Origin: an uncultured bacterium
Lineage (GTDB): Bacteria > Patescibacteriota > Saccharimonadia > Saccharimonadales > Saccharimonadaceae
Length of the DNA: 34,933 nt
NCBI GenBank assembly: GCA_903866605.1
Contig: CAIPOF010000035.1
Span: forward strand, 1-34,933
Reading direction: 5' to 3'
The translations under genes and the position numbers were made by a program. The notes below the pieces were generated by a model. That model was not told the DNA's origin. It made no database searches and saw only the letters and a program-made list of their open reading frames with translations. Of this stretch, positions 1 through 9,773 are shown one piece after another. How positions within the stretch are numbered: the stretch's first letter is position 1; each line of letters opens with the position of its first letter.

Positions 1-953
1 AAGGCTAGTGCCATAATCAAGCGGTAAGCTTGGCGCTGAGCACTGTCAAATGATTTGTATACCTTAATTGACAGGAAAACCAAAACTGCTGATGCTGCTA
101 GCAACCCAAACGCTAACAAACCAGTAGTTTCACCTAAATCTCGATAGTATACGACATTTGTGAAAAAGTTCAATGGTGTCCCCAGATTCGCTGCTGGTAT
201 CCAAGATCCAGCTATTTGTGATATCAGCAATTGACCAATACAAAACGGCAACCAAGGTACATATAGCCCCAATGCTATGAAAAAAGCCAGATTCCATTCT
301 TTGGAAAAGAATTTTGTCATAAAATCATTTTTGTTCTTCGCGATTCTGCGAATATTGTCGGCCCGCCATAACCAATGTGCAATCCATACAATAACTGATA
401 AGTAATGGACCCATAACCCAAGACTCACTAGAACACCATAAATTACCCAGTATAATTTTTTATGCGATTCAATTGCAACTGTTAATAAGTAGGTAGCAGC
501 AAGAGCTATCGCAGATACTAGCGTATACATTCGCATTTCCTGGCTATAGCGCACCAGCATTGGTGATAACACCATAAATATCAAGCTAATCCGAGCAACT
601 TTTTTGTCGAAAAGTCTATTTTGCAACAAATAACCAAAGATAATTGTTACACCGCCAAAGAGCACGCTCATCGAACGAAGTGCAAACTCTGTATTGCCAA
701 ACAACATACTCCAGATTTTTAGTAACCAATAATACAAAGGAGGGTGAATATCCATGGCTGTATAGCGCGCAATATCGATAAAATTATAACGAGTTAGATA
801 CGCTCCAAATGCTTCATCGAACCAAACTGATGATTTTGTAATCATATAGAAAGCCAAGCATACAAAAATAATCAAGGCAACGACAACAAATAACCAATCT
901 TTGACCTTTGGAGTAGAGCCACGTTCTCTTAATTTACGAATATCTTTGATCAT
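1..953 (-). CDS. Membrane glycosyltransferase, GT39/PMT-like (C-terminus cut by window edge)
   Basis: Manual minus-strand translation from ATG at 953: MIKDIRKLRERGSTPKVKDWLFVVVALIIFVCLAFYMITKSSVWFDEAFGAYLTRYNFIDIARYTAMDIHPPLYYWLLKIW...; same 'SVWFDEA..DxHPPxYYxLL' motifs as the neighbouring ORF; multiple TM segments. Confidence 0.8.
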   Translation of the reverse strand, partial: MIKDIRKLRERGSTPKVKDWLFVVVALIIFVCLAFYMITKSSVWFDEAFGAYLTRYNFIDIARYTAMDIHPPLYYWLLKIWSMLFGNTEFALRSMSVLFGGVTIIFGYLLQNRLFDKKVARISLIFMVLSPMLVRYSQEMRMYTLVSAIALAATYLLTVAIESHKKLYWVIYGVLVSLGLWVHYLSVIVWIAHWLWRADNIRRIAKNKNDFMTKFFSKEWNLAFFIALGLYVPWLPFCIGQLLISQIAGSWIPAANLGTPLNFFTNVVYYRDLGETTGLLAFGLLAASAVLVFLSIKVYKSFDSAQRQAYRLIMALA

Positions 954-963
954 AGCTTAAAGA

Positions 964-2472
964 TTAATTTTGCCTAAAATATTCGACAACCAGCGAGCCG
1001 TCAGTTTCCTTTTTGGTTGACACAAAACTCGCTGGCATTGTTAATTTCGCATCGCCATAATAAACATAGTAGATCGCCCGTTTAGTCGCTAGTTCTGCTG
1101 CAGGCTTTGCGATACGCAAAGCACTATTCGATAATCCAGCATAACCGCCACCCAGTGAAGCAGTGTCGCTAAAAAAATTAATCTGGCATTTCGGTAAATA
1201 GTAGCTAAGTTCAATCGCCACATATGGATCAGCGGCATACACTGCCGTATTCGAATCGCAAGTAGTAATCCTATCGGCAACTTGGTTAATTGCTGGATGT
1301 TGTAGTCGCTGAAAATTATAATTACCAACATCCGCTAGTTGGACTATACCTAGAACCATTACGAATATTAATGCCAGTCCATAAATCTTATGAAATAATT
1401 TAGTCTTGTCCATAACCAATACTAGCGAGACCCCTATGAACAAACTGGCGCCAATTAGAACATGTGCTAAATAACGTTCGACATACATCGGGTGGACCAA
1501 CCCAACTAGTGTCAAAGCTATAACTGGGACGAGAATATATAGAGCTAACAGAAATAGATAAGGTTTCTGCTTTTTATCAGCAATCTTAAATGCGCGAACC
1601 GACACATTACCTAGCATCGTGATTACAAACAGAATTATTAAAGATAATAGTGCATCCAACTGCCAAACAGGACGATACAAAAAGCTAAACGATATGATGC
1701 CGAAAAAATTGTCCAGGGTCATCGACTGCGAGATGGGCGCCAAGGCTCCATTAGTGATTTGATGTACAAACGTCGGCATCCATGGTAGAAATAAAACAAT
1801 ACTTAACAAGTAAGCCTTTGCCCAATCAGACTTCAGAACCGATTCTTTTTTAGAAAAGTTGCGCCACAGTAGCCATGTCAGATGAGCGGCCCATAACAAA
1901 ACCGTGTAGTAAAGCGTATATACGCCCAGCGCAACTAGCAGTGCATACAACACATATAGCCACAATCGTCGCTTGTCTTTCGCTTCTATCGCACAAATTA
2001 AAACATATGTGGCAGCAATACCGATTAGTGATGCCAGAGAGTACATTCTGATTTCGAAACCGTAGCGCAATAAAAACGGTGCAAGCATTACAAACGGCAA
2101 GGAATAAAGTGCAGTCCTGATACCAAACATTTTTCTAGTTAATAATCCAGCAAATATAATTGCACCACCCATCGTCAAAACACTAAGGCTACGCAAAGCA
2201 AACTCTCCCCATCCGAATAAATTGCCCCAACCGCTCAACAGCAAATAGTAGGCTGGGGGGTGCGTATCAACTGAAGTTAGATGCATCAATTGGGATAGCG
2301 GCTGTCTAGCAAGCATAATCGAGTAGGCTTCATCAAACCATACGCTTTGCCGCAGACCAATTGACAAACTGATAGCCATCGATATTACGGCAGTAATAAT
2401 TAAAACTAATATAAAATGGCGCTTCGCCCAACCAAGTATATTCTCCAACAGCATTCGAAATTGTTTATTCAT
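964..2472 (-). CDS. Membrane glycosyltransferase, GT39/PMT-like
   Basis: ORF with 'SVWFDEAYSIMLARQPLSQLMHLTSVDTHPPAYYLLLSGW', many TM helices; start MNKQFRMLL more plausible than the upstream M. Confidence 0.8.
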   Translation of the reverse strand: MNKQFRMLLENILGWAKRHFILVLIITAVISMAISLSIGLRQSVWFDEAYSIMLARQPLSQLMHLTSVDTHPPAYYLLLSGWGNLFGWGEFALRSLSVLTMGGAIIFAGLLTRKMFGIRTALYSLPFVMLAPFLLRYGFEIRMYSLASLIGIAATYVLICAIEAKDKRRLWLYVLYALLVALGVYTLYYTVLLWAAHLTWLLWRNFSKKESVLKSDWAKAYLLSIVLFLPWMPTFVHQITNGALAPISQSMTLDNFFGIISFSFLYRPVWQLDALLSLIILFVITMLGNVSVRAFKIADKKQKPYLFLLALYILVPVIALTLVGLVHPMYVERYLAHVLIGASLFIGVSLVLVMDKTKLFHKIYGLALIFVMVLGIVQLADVGNYNFQRLQHPAINQVADRITTCDSNTAVYAADPYVAIELSYYLPKCQINFFSDTASLGGGYAGLSNSALRIAKPAAELATKRAIYYVYYGDAKLTMPASFVSTKKETDGSLVVEYFRQN

Positions 2473-2556
2473 ATATTGATAGTACAGTCTGAAGCTTGAA
2501 AAAGCTACTAGCGTTAAGGCGTATATTACGTTATAATTTATCGGTAAACACGCCAT

Positions 2557-2632
2557 CGGGGTGTGGCGCAGTTGATAGCGCGCTCGGTTTGGGACCGAGA
2601 GGTCGAAGGTTTAAGTCCTTTCACCCCGACCA
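2557..2632 (+). tRNA. tRNA-Pro (anticodon TGG), CCA encoded
   Basis: CGGGGTG/CACCCCG acceptor, GCGC D-stem, CTCGG-TTTGGGA-CCGAG anticodon arm, GAAGG-TTTAAGT-CCTTT T-arm, A73, CCA. Confidence 0.93.
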
Positions 2633-2670
2633 AATTAAAAAGACGGCCCTTGTGGCGGTCTTTTTAATTT
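2632..2670. terminator. Intrinsic-terminator-like hairpin directly abutting tRNA-Pro
   Basis: AAATTAAAAAGACGGCC-CTTGTG-GCGGTCTTTTTAATTT: 12+ bp stem with central mismatch and T-run. Confidence 0.75.
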
Positions 2671-2705
2671 GCTTTCAAAGTAACAGACTTAAAGCTTTGA
2701 CCTTT

Positions 2706-3650
2706 TTAAAACTTCGGATCATTCTCAATCTTGACTTCACCACGATAAATTTTTGTAGCATATTCTGGTGATATTGGGTTAATGATAACACCAGTCCCCA
2801 GTTCAAGTCCGGCCCAAATATTTGGACGTGGAGCAATTTTAATATGCATGTGATAATCTTCACTATTTATCGCATTTTCAATGAAATAATTGTACGAAAT
2901 TCCGAACTCATCTAATTTACCTAGGACTATCTTTAAAGCAATTGCGATAGATTCCTTTTCGCTACGTGTCAGATCCGAGATTAGACGAATGTGACGTTTT
3001 GGCAACAACCAAACTCCGTATGGCGCATCGCTAGCATAAGGTGATAAAGCAAATATATTTTCGTCCTGCCAGATAACTCGTGGTTTGTCGGATTCATTTT
3101 TTATAATGTCACAATATGGGCAAGCCAAATGCTCTAGCCTATATTTTCCATACTCCCTAGCCTCATTTTCTACCTTTGGAGGAAGTATTGGCAATGCAAT
3201 CACCTGAGAATGTGAGTGAGCAATTGAAGCCCCGGCTTTACCACCCTCGTTTTTAAAAACAATAACATGTTTTATACCATTCATTTCCTTTAGAGCCGTA
3301 AACCTATCAATATAGGCATTAAAAACTCGGACTATATGACTCAACGAAAATTCGTTTATGTCCAGCCCATGTCGACGTGTTTCAATAATAACTTCAGTTT
3401 GTCCATATGCGCTTGAGTTATTCGACGTCAGTGCCGCAAATTTATTAATAACTGAAATTATTTCCCAATCACCATCATTATTGTTGTCACGATATGTAAT
3501 TGTCTCATTTGCAAAATTTGCTGGACAAAAATGACAGATACCAGTTGTTTCAGCGATTGTCCCTACCCTGTGCGGGCGCTTGGCTCGGTTTGGGGCAATA
3601 ATCACATATTCATCTTTGAAATAATCCTTGCGAATTTGGGATTTAGTCAT
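2706..3650 (-). CDS. galT: Galactose-1-phosphate uridylyltransferase family (HIT superfamily)
   Basis: CHFC and CPYC metal-binding pairs, ASIAHSHSQVIALP active-site motif, C-terminal YHMHIKIAPR. Confidence 0.82.
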   Translation of the reverse strand: MTKSQIRKDYFKDEYVIIAPNRAKRPHRVGTIAETTGICHFCPANFANETITYRDNNNDGDWEIISVINKFAALTSNNSSAYGQTEVIIETRRHGLDINEFSLSHIVRVFNAYIDRFTALKEMNGIKHVIVFKNEGGKAGASIAHSHSQVIALPILPPKVENEAREYGKYRLEHLACPYCDIIKNESDKPRVIWQDENIFALSPYASDAPYGVWLLPKRHIRLISDLTRSEKESIAIALKIVLGKLDEFGISYNYFIENAINSEDYHMHIKIAPRPNIWAGLELGTGVIINPISPEYATKIYRGEVKIENDPKF

Positions 3651-3967
3651 TTTTTGTGTGCTCTCTTTTCCCTGGCAACCACCTTGGCTCCACGTTTTTC
3701 CAAATACCTACTACCAATGACAGCAATCGAAGCCACCGCAATTGAAACGCCGATTAATATGAAAAACACAGTAAATAGTCGGCTAAATTCGGTCGTTGGG
3801 TGAACGTCTCCGTATCCAACAGTAGCTAGTGTAGCAACAACAAAATAAAGTGACTTTATCCATGACCAATGTTCAATATAGTGATACGAAACTGTGCCGA
3901 TTATTATCATACTGCTCAGAGCAGTTACTGCGGCAAAGACTTCCGGTCTAAATTTCTTTTTTATCAT
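3647..3967 (-). CDS. Two-TM potassium channel
   Basis: Selectivity filter 'ATLATVGYGDVHPTT' between two TM helices; 4-nt overlap with galT start. Confidence 0.85.
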   Translation of the reverse strand: MIKKKFRPEVFAAVTALSSMIIIGTVSYHYIEHWSWIKSLYFVVATLATVGYGDVHPTTEFSRLFTVFFILIGVSIAVASIAVIGSRYLEKRGAKVVAREKRAHKK

Positions 3968-4029
3968 AAATTGCCCATCCGATTATTCAATAATCTGATT
4001 ATACCAAACTAAAGCGATAATATTAGAAT

Positions 4030-4049
4030 AAAAAGGACAAAGCCTTTTT
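4030..4049 (-). terminator. Intrinsic terminator after rny
   Basis: Minus strand AAAAAGG-CTTTGT-CCTTTTT just downstream of the rny stop. Confidence 0.6.
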
Positions 4050-4056
4050 TGAATTA

Positions 4057-5544
4057 TTATTTGGCGAATTCAATGGCACGAGTTTCACGAATGACATTGA
4101 CTTTGATCGTGCCTGGATACTGCATAGTTGATTCAATCTTTACAGCTATATCACGTGCCAGCTTGATAGCACTCAAATCATCGACGTCTTTTGGACTAAC
4201 AATAATTCGGACTTCTCGTCCAGCGCTGATTGCGTAAGCTTTGTCAATACCCTTGAATCCGGTTGCTATGTTTTCGAGATCTCGCATACGTTCAGCAAAG
4301 TTTTCAGAACTAACATTACGGGCTCCAGGACGAGCTGTCGATAATGAATCGCAAACACGAACAATCAACGCTTCAGGTGTTGTAGCTTCGACATCATCAT
4401 GATGGGCTTCGATTGCATGAGCAATCTCTTCACTCATACCGTATTTACGGGCAAGTTCTGCCGCCAGATGGTGATGTTTGCCTTCCATTTTATGTGTAAT
4501 AGCTTTTCCGGTATCATGTAGCAAGGTTGCAGTTTTGGTAATACGGACGTCAGCACCAATTTCCTCGGCAATAAGTCCAGATAGTTGTGCCATTTCGACG
4601 CTATGAAGTAGTACGTTTTGACCGTAACTAGTTCGAAATTTCAGTTCGCCCAGCAGACGTAACATTTCCTTTGGAATACCGACTACACCAACTTCACGGG
4701 CGGCATCCTCGCCTGCACGATTAACTTCTTTGTTAATTTCAGTTTCGGCCTTGGCGACAACTTCTTCGATTCGCCCTGGATGGATTCGACCATCCTTCAT
4801 CAGCAGTTCCAAACTCATCCTGGCAATTTGTCGACGAACTGGGTCAAATGAACTTAGGATAATCATACCTGGCGTATCGTCAACTAAAATATCGACTCCT
4901 GTTGCACGTTGAAAAGCCTGAATATTACGGCCTTCTTTACCGATGATTCTTCCCTTCATTTCTTCGTCAGGAAGCTTGATGGCTGTGACTGTACGCTCAG
5001 CCGTAACTTCAGATGACATGCGCTCCATAGCAGTTACCAAGATTGTCTGTGCAATATCCTCAGCTTCTTCTTTGGCATCATTTTGCAATTTATTAATCAG
5101 CCCAATCATATCTTGTTTGATATCACGTTCGGTCATTTGCATCAATTTTTCAGCAGCGTCGGCTTTGGTAAGTTTGGCTACTTTTTCCAATTTTTCCTGT
5201 TGTTTGGTGCGAATTTCGCGGATTTCGTCTTTTAAATCTTCGACGCCTCGTTCCTCACCACGGAGTTTTTCGCTTCGTTTATCCAGCTCATCAATCTTTT
5301 TAACAATTGATGCTTCGCGTTCGGACAAACGTTCTTCGGTCTTTTTAAAATCTTTGCGACGTTCGTTTTCCAATTCCAGTACTTCGTCTTTGGCTTTTAA
5401 CAATATGTCGGCTGCCTTGGCTTTGGCAGTTGCCAAATCTTTGTCAATGTTGGACTTTGCGCTAGCTTGGCGGTTTTTTTCGTAAGCTACAGTACCGCCA
5501 ACTCCAGCAAGTACCGCAATTACGGCTATAATAATCTCTATCAT
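4057..5544 (-). CDS. rny: Ribonuclease Y
   Basis: N-terminal TM, coiled coil, KH (GRIIGKEGRNIQAFQRATGVDILVDDTPG), HD (LLHDTGKA); SD GGAAAGGA before ATG at 5544. Confidence 0.95.
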   Translation of the reverse strand: MIEIIIAVIAVLAGVGGTVAYEKNRQASAKSNIDKDLATAKAKAADILLKAKDEVLELENERRKDFKKTEERLSEREASIVKKIDELDKRSEKLRGEERGVEDLKDEIREIRTKQQEKLEKVAKLTKADAAEKLMQMTERDIKQDMIGLINKLQNDAKEEAEDIAQTILVTAMERMSSEVTAERTVTAIKLPDEEMKGRIIGKEGRNIQAFQRATGVDILVDDTPGMIILSSFDPVRRQIARMSLELLMKDGRIHPGRIEEVVAKAETEINKEVNRAGEDAAREVGVVGIPKEMLRLLGELKFRTSYGQNVLLHSVEMAQLSGLIAEEIGADVRITKTATLLHDTGKAITHKMEGKHHHLAAELARKYGMSEEIAHAIEAHHDDVEATTPEALIVRVCDSLSTARPGARNVSSENFAERMRDLENIATGFKGIDKAYAISAGREVRIIVSPKDVDDLSAIKLARDIAVKIESTMQYPGTIKVNVIRETRAIEFAK

Positions 5545-5704
5545 AGTAGTTCCTTTCCTCGCCAAGACCTTTGATGTTTATTACTAGTATAAGAGATGCT
5601 TGTAGTTTAACAGTCAGTCAGTCAGTGGCGTCGGTTTCAAAAAATATTCAGAGTCCATATTAGGACTGTATATATATTAGCCTTTTTTGTACAAAATGCG
5701 CAAG

Positions 5705-6091
5705 TTATTTTCTTGGAAAAGTAATATTTGCACCTCTTCCATAAAACGGAAGAACAATTTTTTCATTTTCGCCAGCCTTTAATTTAGCTAGAACTTCATT
5801 CTGCCAGTTATCTCCGCGACCACCAACAATTGGAATTTTTTGAGCATCAGCAATAGTGTTCATAACAGTCAAGCCAATGCGAATACCCGTAAAACTACCA
5901 GGACCTTCGAAAACTCCTATAGATGAAATATCCAACCAGGTTCTTTTTTGTTTTTTCAGTAATTTGTCTAAATGACTCATCAAGCCTTTTGCGAGCATTC
6001 TTTCGGATTGCCAGTCATCATCCTGACGCCAATTATCATCAATAAAAGTTGATTTGCATATTGGCGTACTGGTATCAATCAAAATAATCAT
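5705..6091 (-). CDS. tsaB: TsaB-like protein (short form)
   Basis: MIILIDTST..., GPGSFTGIRIGL motif; only 128 aa. Confidence 0.8.
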   Translation of the reverse strand: MIILIDTSTPICKSTFIDDNWRQDDDWQSERMLAKGLMSHLDKLLKKQKRTWLDISSIGVFEGPGSFTGIRIGLTVMNTIADAQKIPIVGGRGDNWQNEVLAKLKAGENEKIVLPFYGRGANITFPRK

Positions 6092-6546
6092 ATTTTTATT
6101 TTTCCCATTAATTTTCTGCTTGAATCACCCCCTGAATTAATTGTAATTTTTCTAGAATTTTCACCAACAACGCTAATCGAAATTGTTAACCTATCCTTGG
6201 GCAAAACACCACTTATGACTTCACCCCATTCTATAATAACAACCGTATTTTTATTCCCTAGAACTTCTTGGACCTCATTAGCCAAAATTCCTGCATCATT
6301 AAGCCTAAAAAAGTCATAATGAGAAAGAGTAATGTTGTCACGACCGTCGTATACGCGATTTATTGTAAAACTCGGACTTTGTATATAGTCATCAATTCCT
6401 AAACCAACAGCAATGCCTTTTACTAGTGTTGTTTTTCCTGAGCCAACATCACCGACTAATTCGATTATCTCTCCACCACGAAGTAATGAACCGAGGAAGC
6501 TCCCGATTTTTTTCATTTCCATTTCACTCTTTACCTCTACGGCCAT
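6088..6546 (-). CDS. tsaE: tRNA t6A biosynthesis ATPase TsaE
   Basis: Walker A GDVGSGKTTLVKG, SPSFTINRVY, HYDFFRL, IIEWGE; overlaps tsaB by 4 nt. Confidence 0.9.
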   Translation of the reverse strand: MAVEVKSEMEMKKIGSFLGSLLRGGEIIELVGDVGSGKTTLVKGIAVGLGIDDYIQSPSFTINRVYDGRDNITLSHYDFFRLNDAGILANEVQEVLGNKNTVVIIEWGEVISGVLPKDRLTISISVVGENSRKITINSGGDSSRKLMGKIKI

Positions 6547-6694
6547 TATAAAATTATTATAGCATTTATAGGAATTACTCACTCAATCTATCTGTTTTCA
6601 AGCAAGTCAAAAGATTTGTTTAAATCAGCAGATTTAGTATTGCGAAGGCTATGGCGTTTTTTAAATCTGTCAATTACAATAGAGCACAAGCGAT

Positions 6695-8476
6695 ATGCGT
6701 ATTTCAGATGTCACCATGGTTAAGTTGCTTGAACGCAGTGGCGTAGCTAATGCGGAGCAAATAGATGCCCTGAAACAAGAGGCAGCTAGTTCAAAGCAGT
6801 CATTACAAGACATGGCTATCCAAAATGAGATGATAGACGACACAACGCTTGCCAAGGCTTTGTCTGATTATGAGCAAATACCATACATAGAAGTAGCCGC
6901 CCACGATATCCCATTTGAAACGCTTTTAAAAATACCTGAACGAATAGCCCGCCAATATAACGCAATATTATTCAAGATTGACGAAGATGGCACTAACCAT
7001 TTAGTTATGGATGATCCTGACGACATTCAAGCCGTAAACTTTATTGAAAAAGAAATTGGCACTAAAACAAAAATTTATATTACACCCCATGCAAATATTA
7101 TTTCTCTGCTTGATGCTTATCGTGGAGATGTAAATCAGGAATTAGAAGAAGTTATTGATATTCAACGGGCTGAGAATACCGAGAATGAAACCGTATCAGA
7201 TCAGGACATTGCTGAAAATTCACCAATTGCCAAGACAGTTAATCTGCTACTTGAGTCAGCTATTAAATCGCATGCTAGCGATGTACACATTGAACCTCGT
7301 GAATCATTCGTACAAATACGCTACAGAATTGATGGTATCCTAAAAGAAGTAAATAGATTACCTCCAAATGTATTGAATGCTCTTATCAGTCGTGTCAAAA
7401 TTCTTAGTAATCTTAAAATTGACGAACGTCGTGTCCCTCAGGATGGACGATTTAAAATAAAAGTCGCTGGAAAACAATACGCTCTTCGTGTTAGTTCATT
7501 GCCGGTTGCAGATGGTGAAAAGATTGTTATGCGTATTTTAGATGAATCCAATCAGGCAGTATCTTTAGAATCATTAGGCTATTGGGGCCAACCATTAAAA
7601 TCCATAACTGCAGCATTGACAGAAGCAAACGGAATGATACTAATTACGGGACCCACCGGTAGTGGTAAATCAACAAGTTTATTTAGCATTCTAACAATTC
7701 TAAATACTCCTAGTGTAAATATATCGACGGTCGAAGACCCAGTTGAATATAAAATACCCGGCGTTAATCAAACTCAAACCAATACAAAGGCTGGAATGAC
7801 ATTTGCCAACGGCCTAAGAGCACTTTTGCGTCAGGACCCAAATATTATTATGATTGGCGAGATTCGAGATAGTGAAACTGCAGATCTTGGTGTCCAAGCA
7901 GCTTTAACGGGTCACCTGGTATTCACTACTTTGCACACTAATGATGCTGCTACATGTTTGCCACGTCTACTTGACATGGGAATTGAGCCTTTTCTTATTG
8001 CCAGCACGGTAAGGGTTGTTATTGGTCAAAGGCTAGTACGTAAGCTTAACCATGAAACCAGACAAAGTTATCAACCAACCGAAGCTGAAAAGCAATTGAT
8101 TATCGGCATGTTCGGACTAAAAGCGAATCAAAACTTTAGTTATATTCACGAACTAGAGAAAAAGGCTGCAGCCGAAGGTGTCGGTGGCGACACACCACTA
8201 GGTACAAATGAAAATGGTATAATTAATTTGTGGCGCGCCGACCCAAATGATAATGACGAAGGCTCTTTGGGTGGTTATAGAGGAAGGGTTGGCATATATG
8301 AAGTTTTAAATAATTCTGTAGCTGTCCAAAAACTAATTGTAGCTAACGCGACTAGCAATGTAATCCAAAACCAAGCAATTGATGAAGGAATGTTAAAAAT
8401 GCAGATTGATGGGCTAATTAAAGCTATCCGAGGCGAAACAACCCTCGAAGAAGTAATAAGGGTAACGAAAGAATAA
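6695..8476 (+). CDS. pilB: Type IV pilus assembly ATPase PilB/GspE
   Basis: GTGSGKSTSLFSIL-type Walker A (ITGPTGSGKSTSL), DPVEYKIPGVNQTQ, LRQDPNIIMIGEIRDSETA, LTGHLVFTTLHTNDA. Confidence 0.95.
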   Translation: MRISDVTMVKLLERSGVANAEQIDALKQEAASSKQSLQDMAIQNEMIDDTTLAKALSDYEQIPYIEVAAHDIPFETLLKIPERIARQYNAILFKIDEDGTNHLVMDDPDDIQAVNFIEKEIGTKTKIYITPHANIISLLDAYRGDVNQELEEVIDIQRAENTENETVSDQDIAENSPIAKTVNLLLESAIKSHASDVHIEPRESFVQIRYRIDGILKEVNRLPPNVLNALISRVKILSNLKIDERRVPQDGRFKIKVAGKQYALRVSSLPVADGEKIVMRILDESNQAVSLESLGYWGQPLKSITAALTEANGMILITGPTGSGKSTSLFSILTILNTPSVNISTVEDPVEYKIPGVNQTQTNTKAGMTFANGLRALLRQDPNIIMIGEIRDSETADLGVQAALTGHLVFTTLHTNDAATCLPRLLDMGIEPFLIASTVRVVIGQRLVRKLNHETRQSYQPTEAEKQLIIGMFGLKANQNFSYIHELEKKAAAEGVGGDTPLGTNENGIINLWRADPNDNDEGSLGGYRGRVGIYEVLNNSVAVQKLIVANATSNVIQNQAIDEGMLKMQIDGLIKAIRGETTLEEVIRVTKE

Positions 8477-8478
8477 TT

Positions 8479-9714
8479 ATGGCAACTTTTTCCTATATAG
8501 CAGTTGATAACGCCGGTAAGGTGCTTAAAGGCAATTTTGATCAGTTAGATCGCGCTAATGCTATAGATGCGCTTATAAAACAAGGCTTCAAGCCCGTTAG
8601 TTTAAAAAAAACCAAGGAAAAAACGGAAAGTCAAAGTATCGGTTTAAAGAATATTTTGGGCGGAAATAAAGTAAAGCCAGATCAATTGGTTATGTTCACA
8701 CGCCAACTGAGTGCGATGATTGGAGCAGGTGTACCATTACTACGCGCTCTGACGGCTCTATCAACCCACCTTGCCGACAGTCCAGCTCTTAGAAAAATAT
8801 TAGAAGGTATAATTCAAGAAATTGAATCAGGTTCGACGTTTGGTGATGCTTTGGCAAAATATCCTAACACATTTAATGACATATACGTGAACATGGTTCG
8901 AGCTGGCGAAGCAGCCGGAATTCTTGAAGAAATACTTCAGCGTCTTGCCCTACAACAAGAAAAAAGTATGTCCATGCGTAAAAAAATTAAGGCTTCAATG
9001 GCGTACCCAATAGTGTTACTATCTATTACGGTGCTGGCTTTTTTTGGTCTTATGATTTTTATCATCCCACAAATTGGCAAAATTTTGACAGACCTTGGTG
9101 GGGCTGATGCAAAATTGCCGACCCTGACTTTGGTTATGTTAGGTATCAGCTCATTTATCACTAAATATTGGTACATAGTATTTGCGGTACTTGGTGCCAG
9201 CGTTTATGCTTTCATGCGCTATATAAAAACCAAGAAAGGAAAATATCAATTCCATTATATATTATTAAAAACACCAATTATCAAAAAAATCATCATGAAA
9301 GTCGCGGTCGCCCACTTTGCTCGTACCTTTTCAGCACTGATAGAAGCTGGGGTCGCAGTTCTTGAGGCACTAACTGTTACGTCTAGAGCTGTGGGCAATG
9401 CTATATTCGAAGAGGCTTTGGTAAAAGCAGAGGAAGAGGTAAAAAATGGCAAGACACTATCATCTGTTATGGAAGCCAATACATTGTTCCCGCCAATTAT
9501 TGCACAAATGCTTTTAGTTGGTGAAGAAACTGGACAAACTGATAAAGTACTGGTAAAAGTGGCCGATTTTTACGAAGAAGAAGTCGACTCAGCCATCGCC
9601 TCAATCAGTTCAATTATTGAACCAGCTATGATTGTAGTCATGGGATCCATGGTGGGGTTAATAGCAGCCAGCGTTATGCTACCAATAGCTAGCCTTTCGC
9701 AGAATATTAAATAA
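8479..9714 (+). CDS. pilC: Type IV pilus inner-membrane platform PilC
   Basis: T2SF domains (FTRQLSAMIGAGVPLLRAL; FARTFSALIEAGVAVLEAL). Confidence 0.94.
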   Translation: MATFSYIAVDNAGKVLKGNFDQLDRANAIDALIKQGFKPVSLKKTKEKTESQSIGLKNILGGNKVKPDQLVMFTRQLSAMIGAGVPLLRALTALSTHLADSPALRKILEGIIQEIESGSTFGDALAKYPNTFNDIYVNMVRAGEAAGILEEILQRLALQQEKSMSMRKKIKASMAYPIVLLSITVLAFFGLMIFIIPQIGKILTDLGGADAKLPTLTLVMLGISSFITKYWYIVFAVLGASVYAFMRYIKTKKGKYQFHYILLKTPIIKKIIMKVAVAHFARTFSALIEAGVAVLEALTVTSRAVGNAIFEEALVKAEEEVKNGKTLSSVMEANTLFPPIIAQMLLVGEETGQTDKVLVKVADFYEEEVDSAIASISSIIEPAMIVVMGSMVGLIAASVMLPIASLSQNIK

Positions 9715-9773
9715 ACATATACACCCTTAATAAGCTCATGCTATAATATCCTTAGAATTCAACAGTGGGCATT

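Noticed and set aside
2496-2771. 91-aa plus-strand ORF over tRNA-Pro
   Set aside because: It translates straight through the tRNA and terminator; spurious.
5611-5628. (CAGT)x4 microsatellite in the rny upstream spacer
   Set aside because: Very short repeat; could be phase-variable but there is no supporting context.
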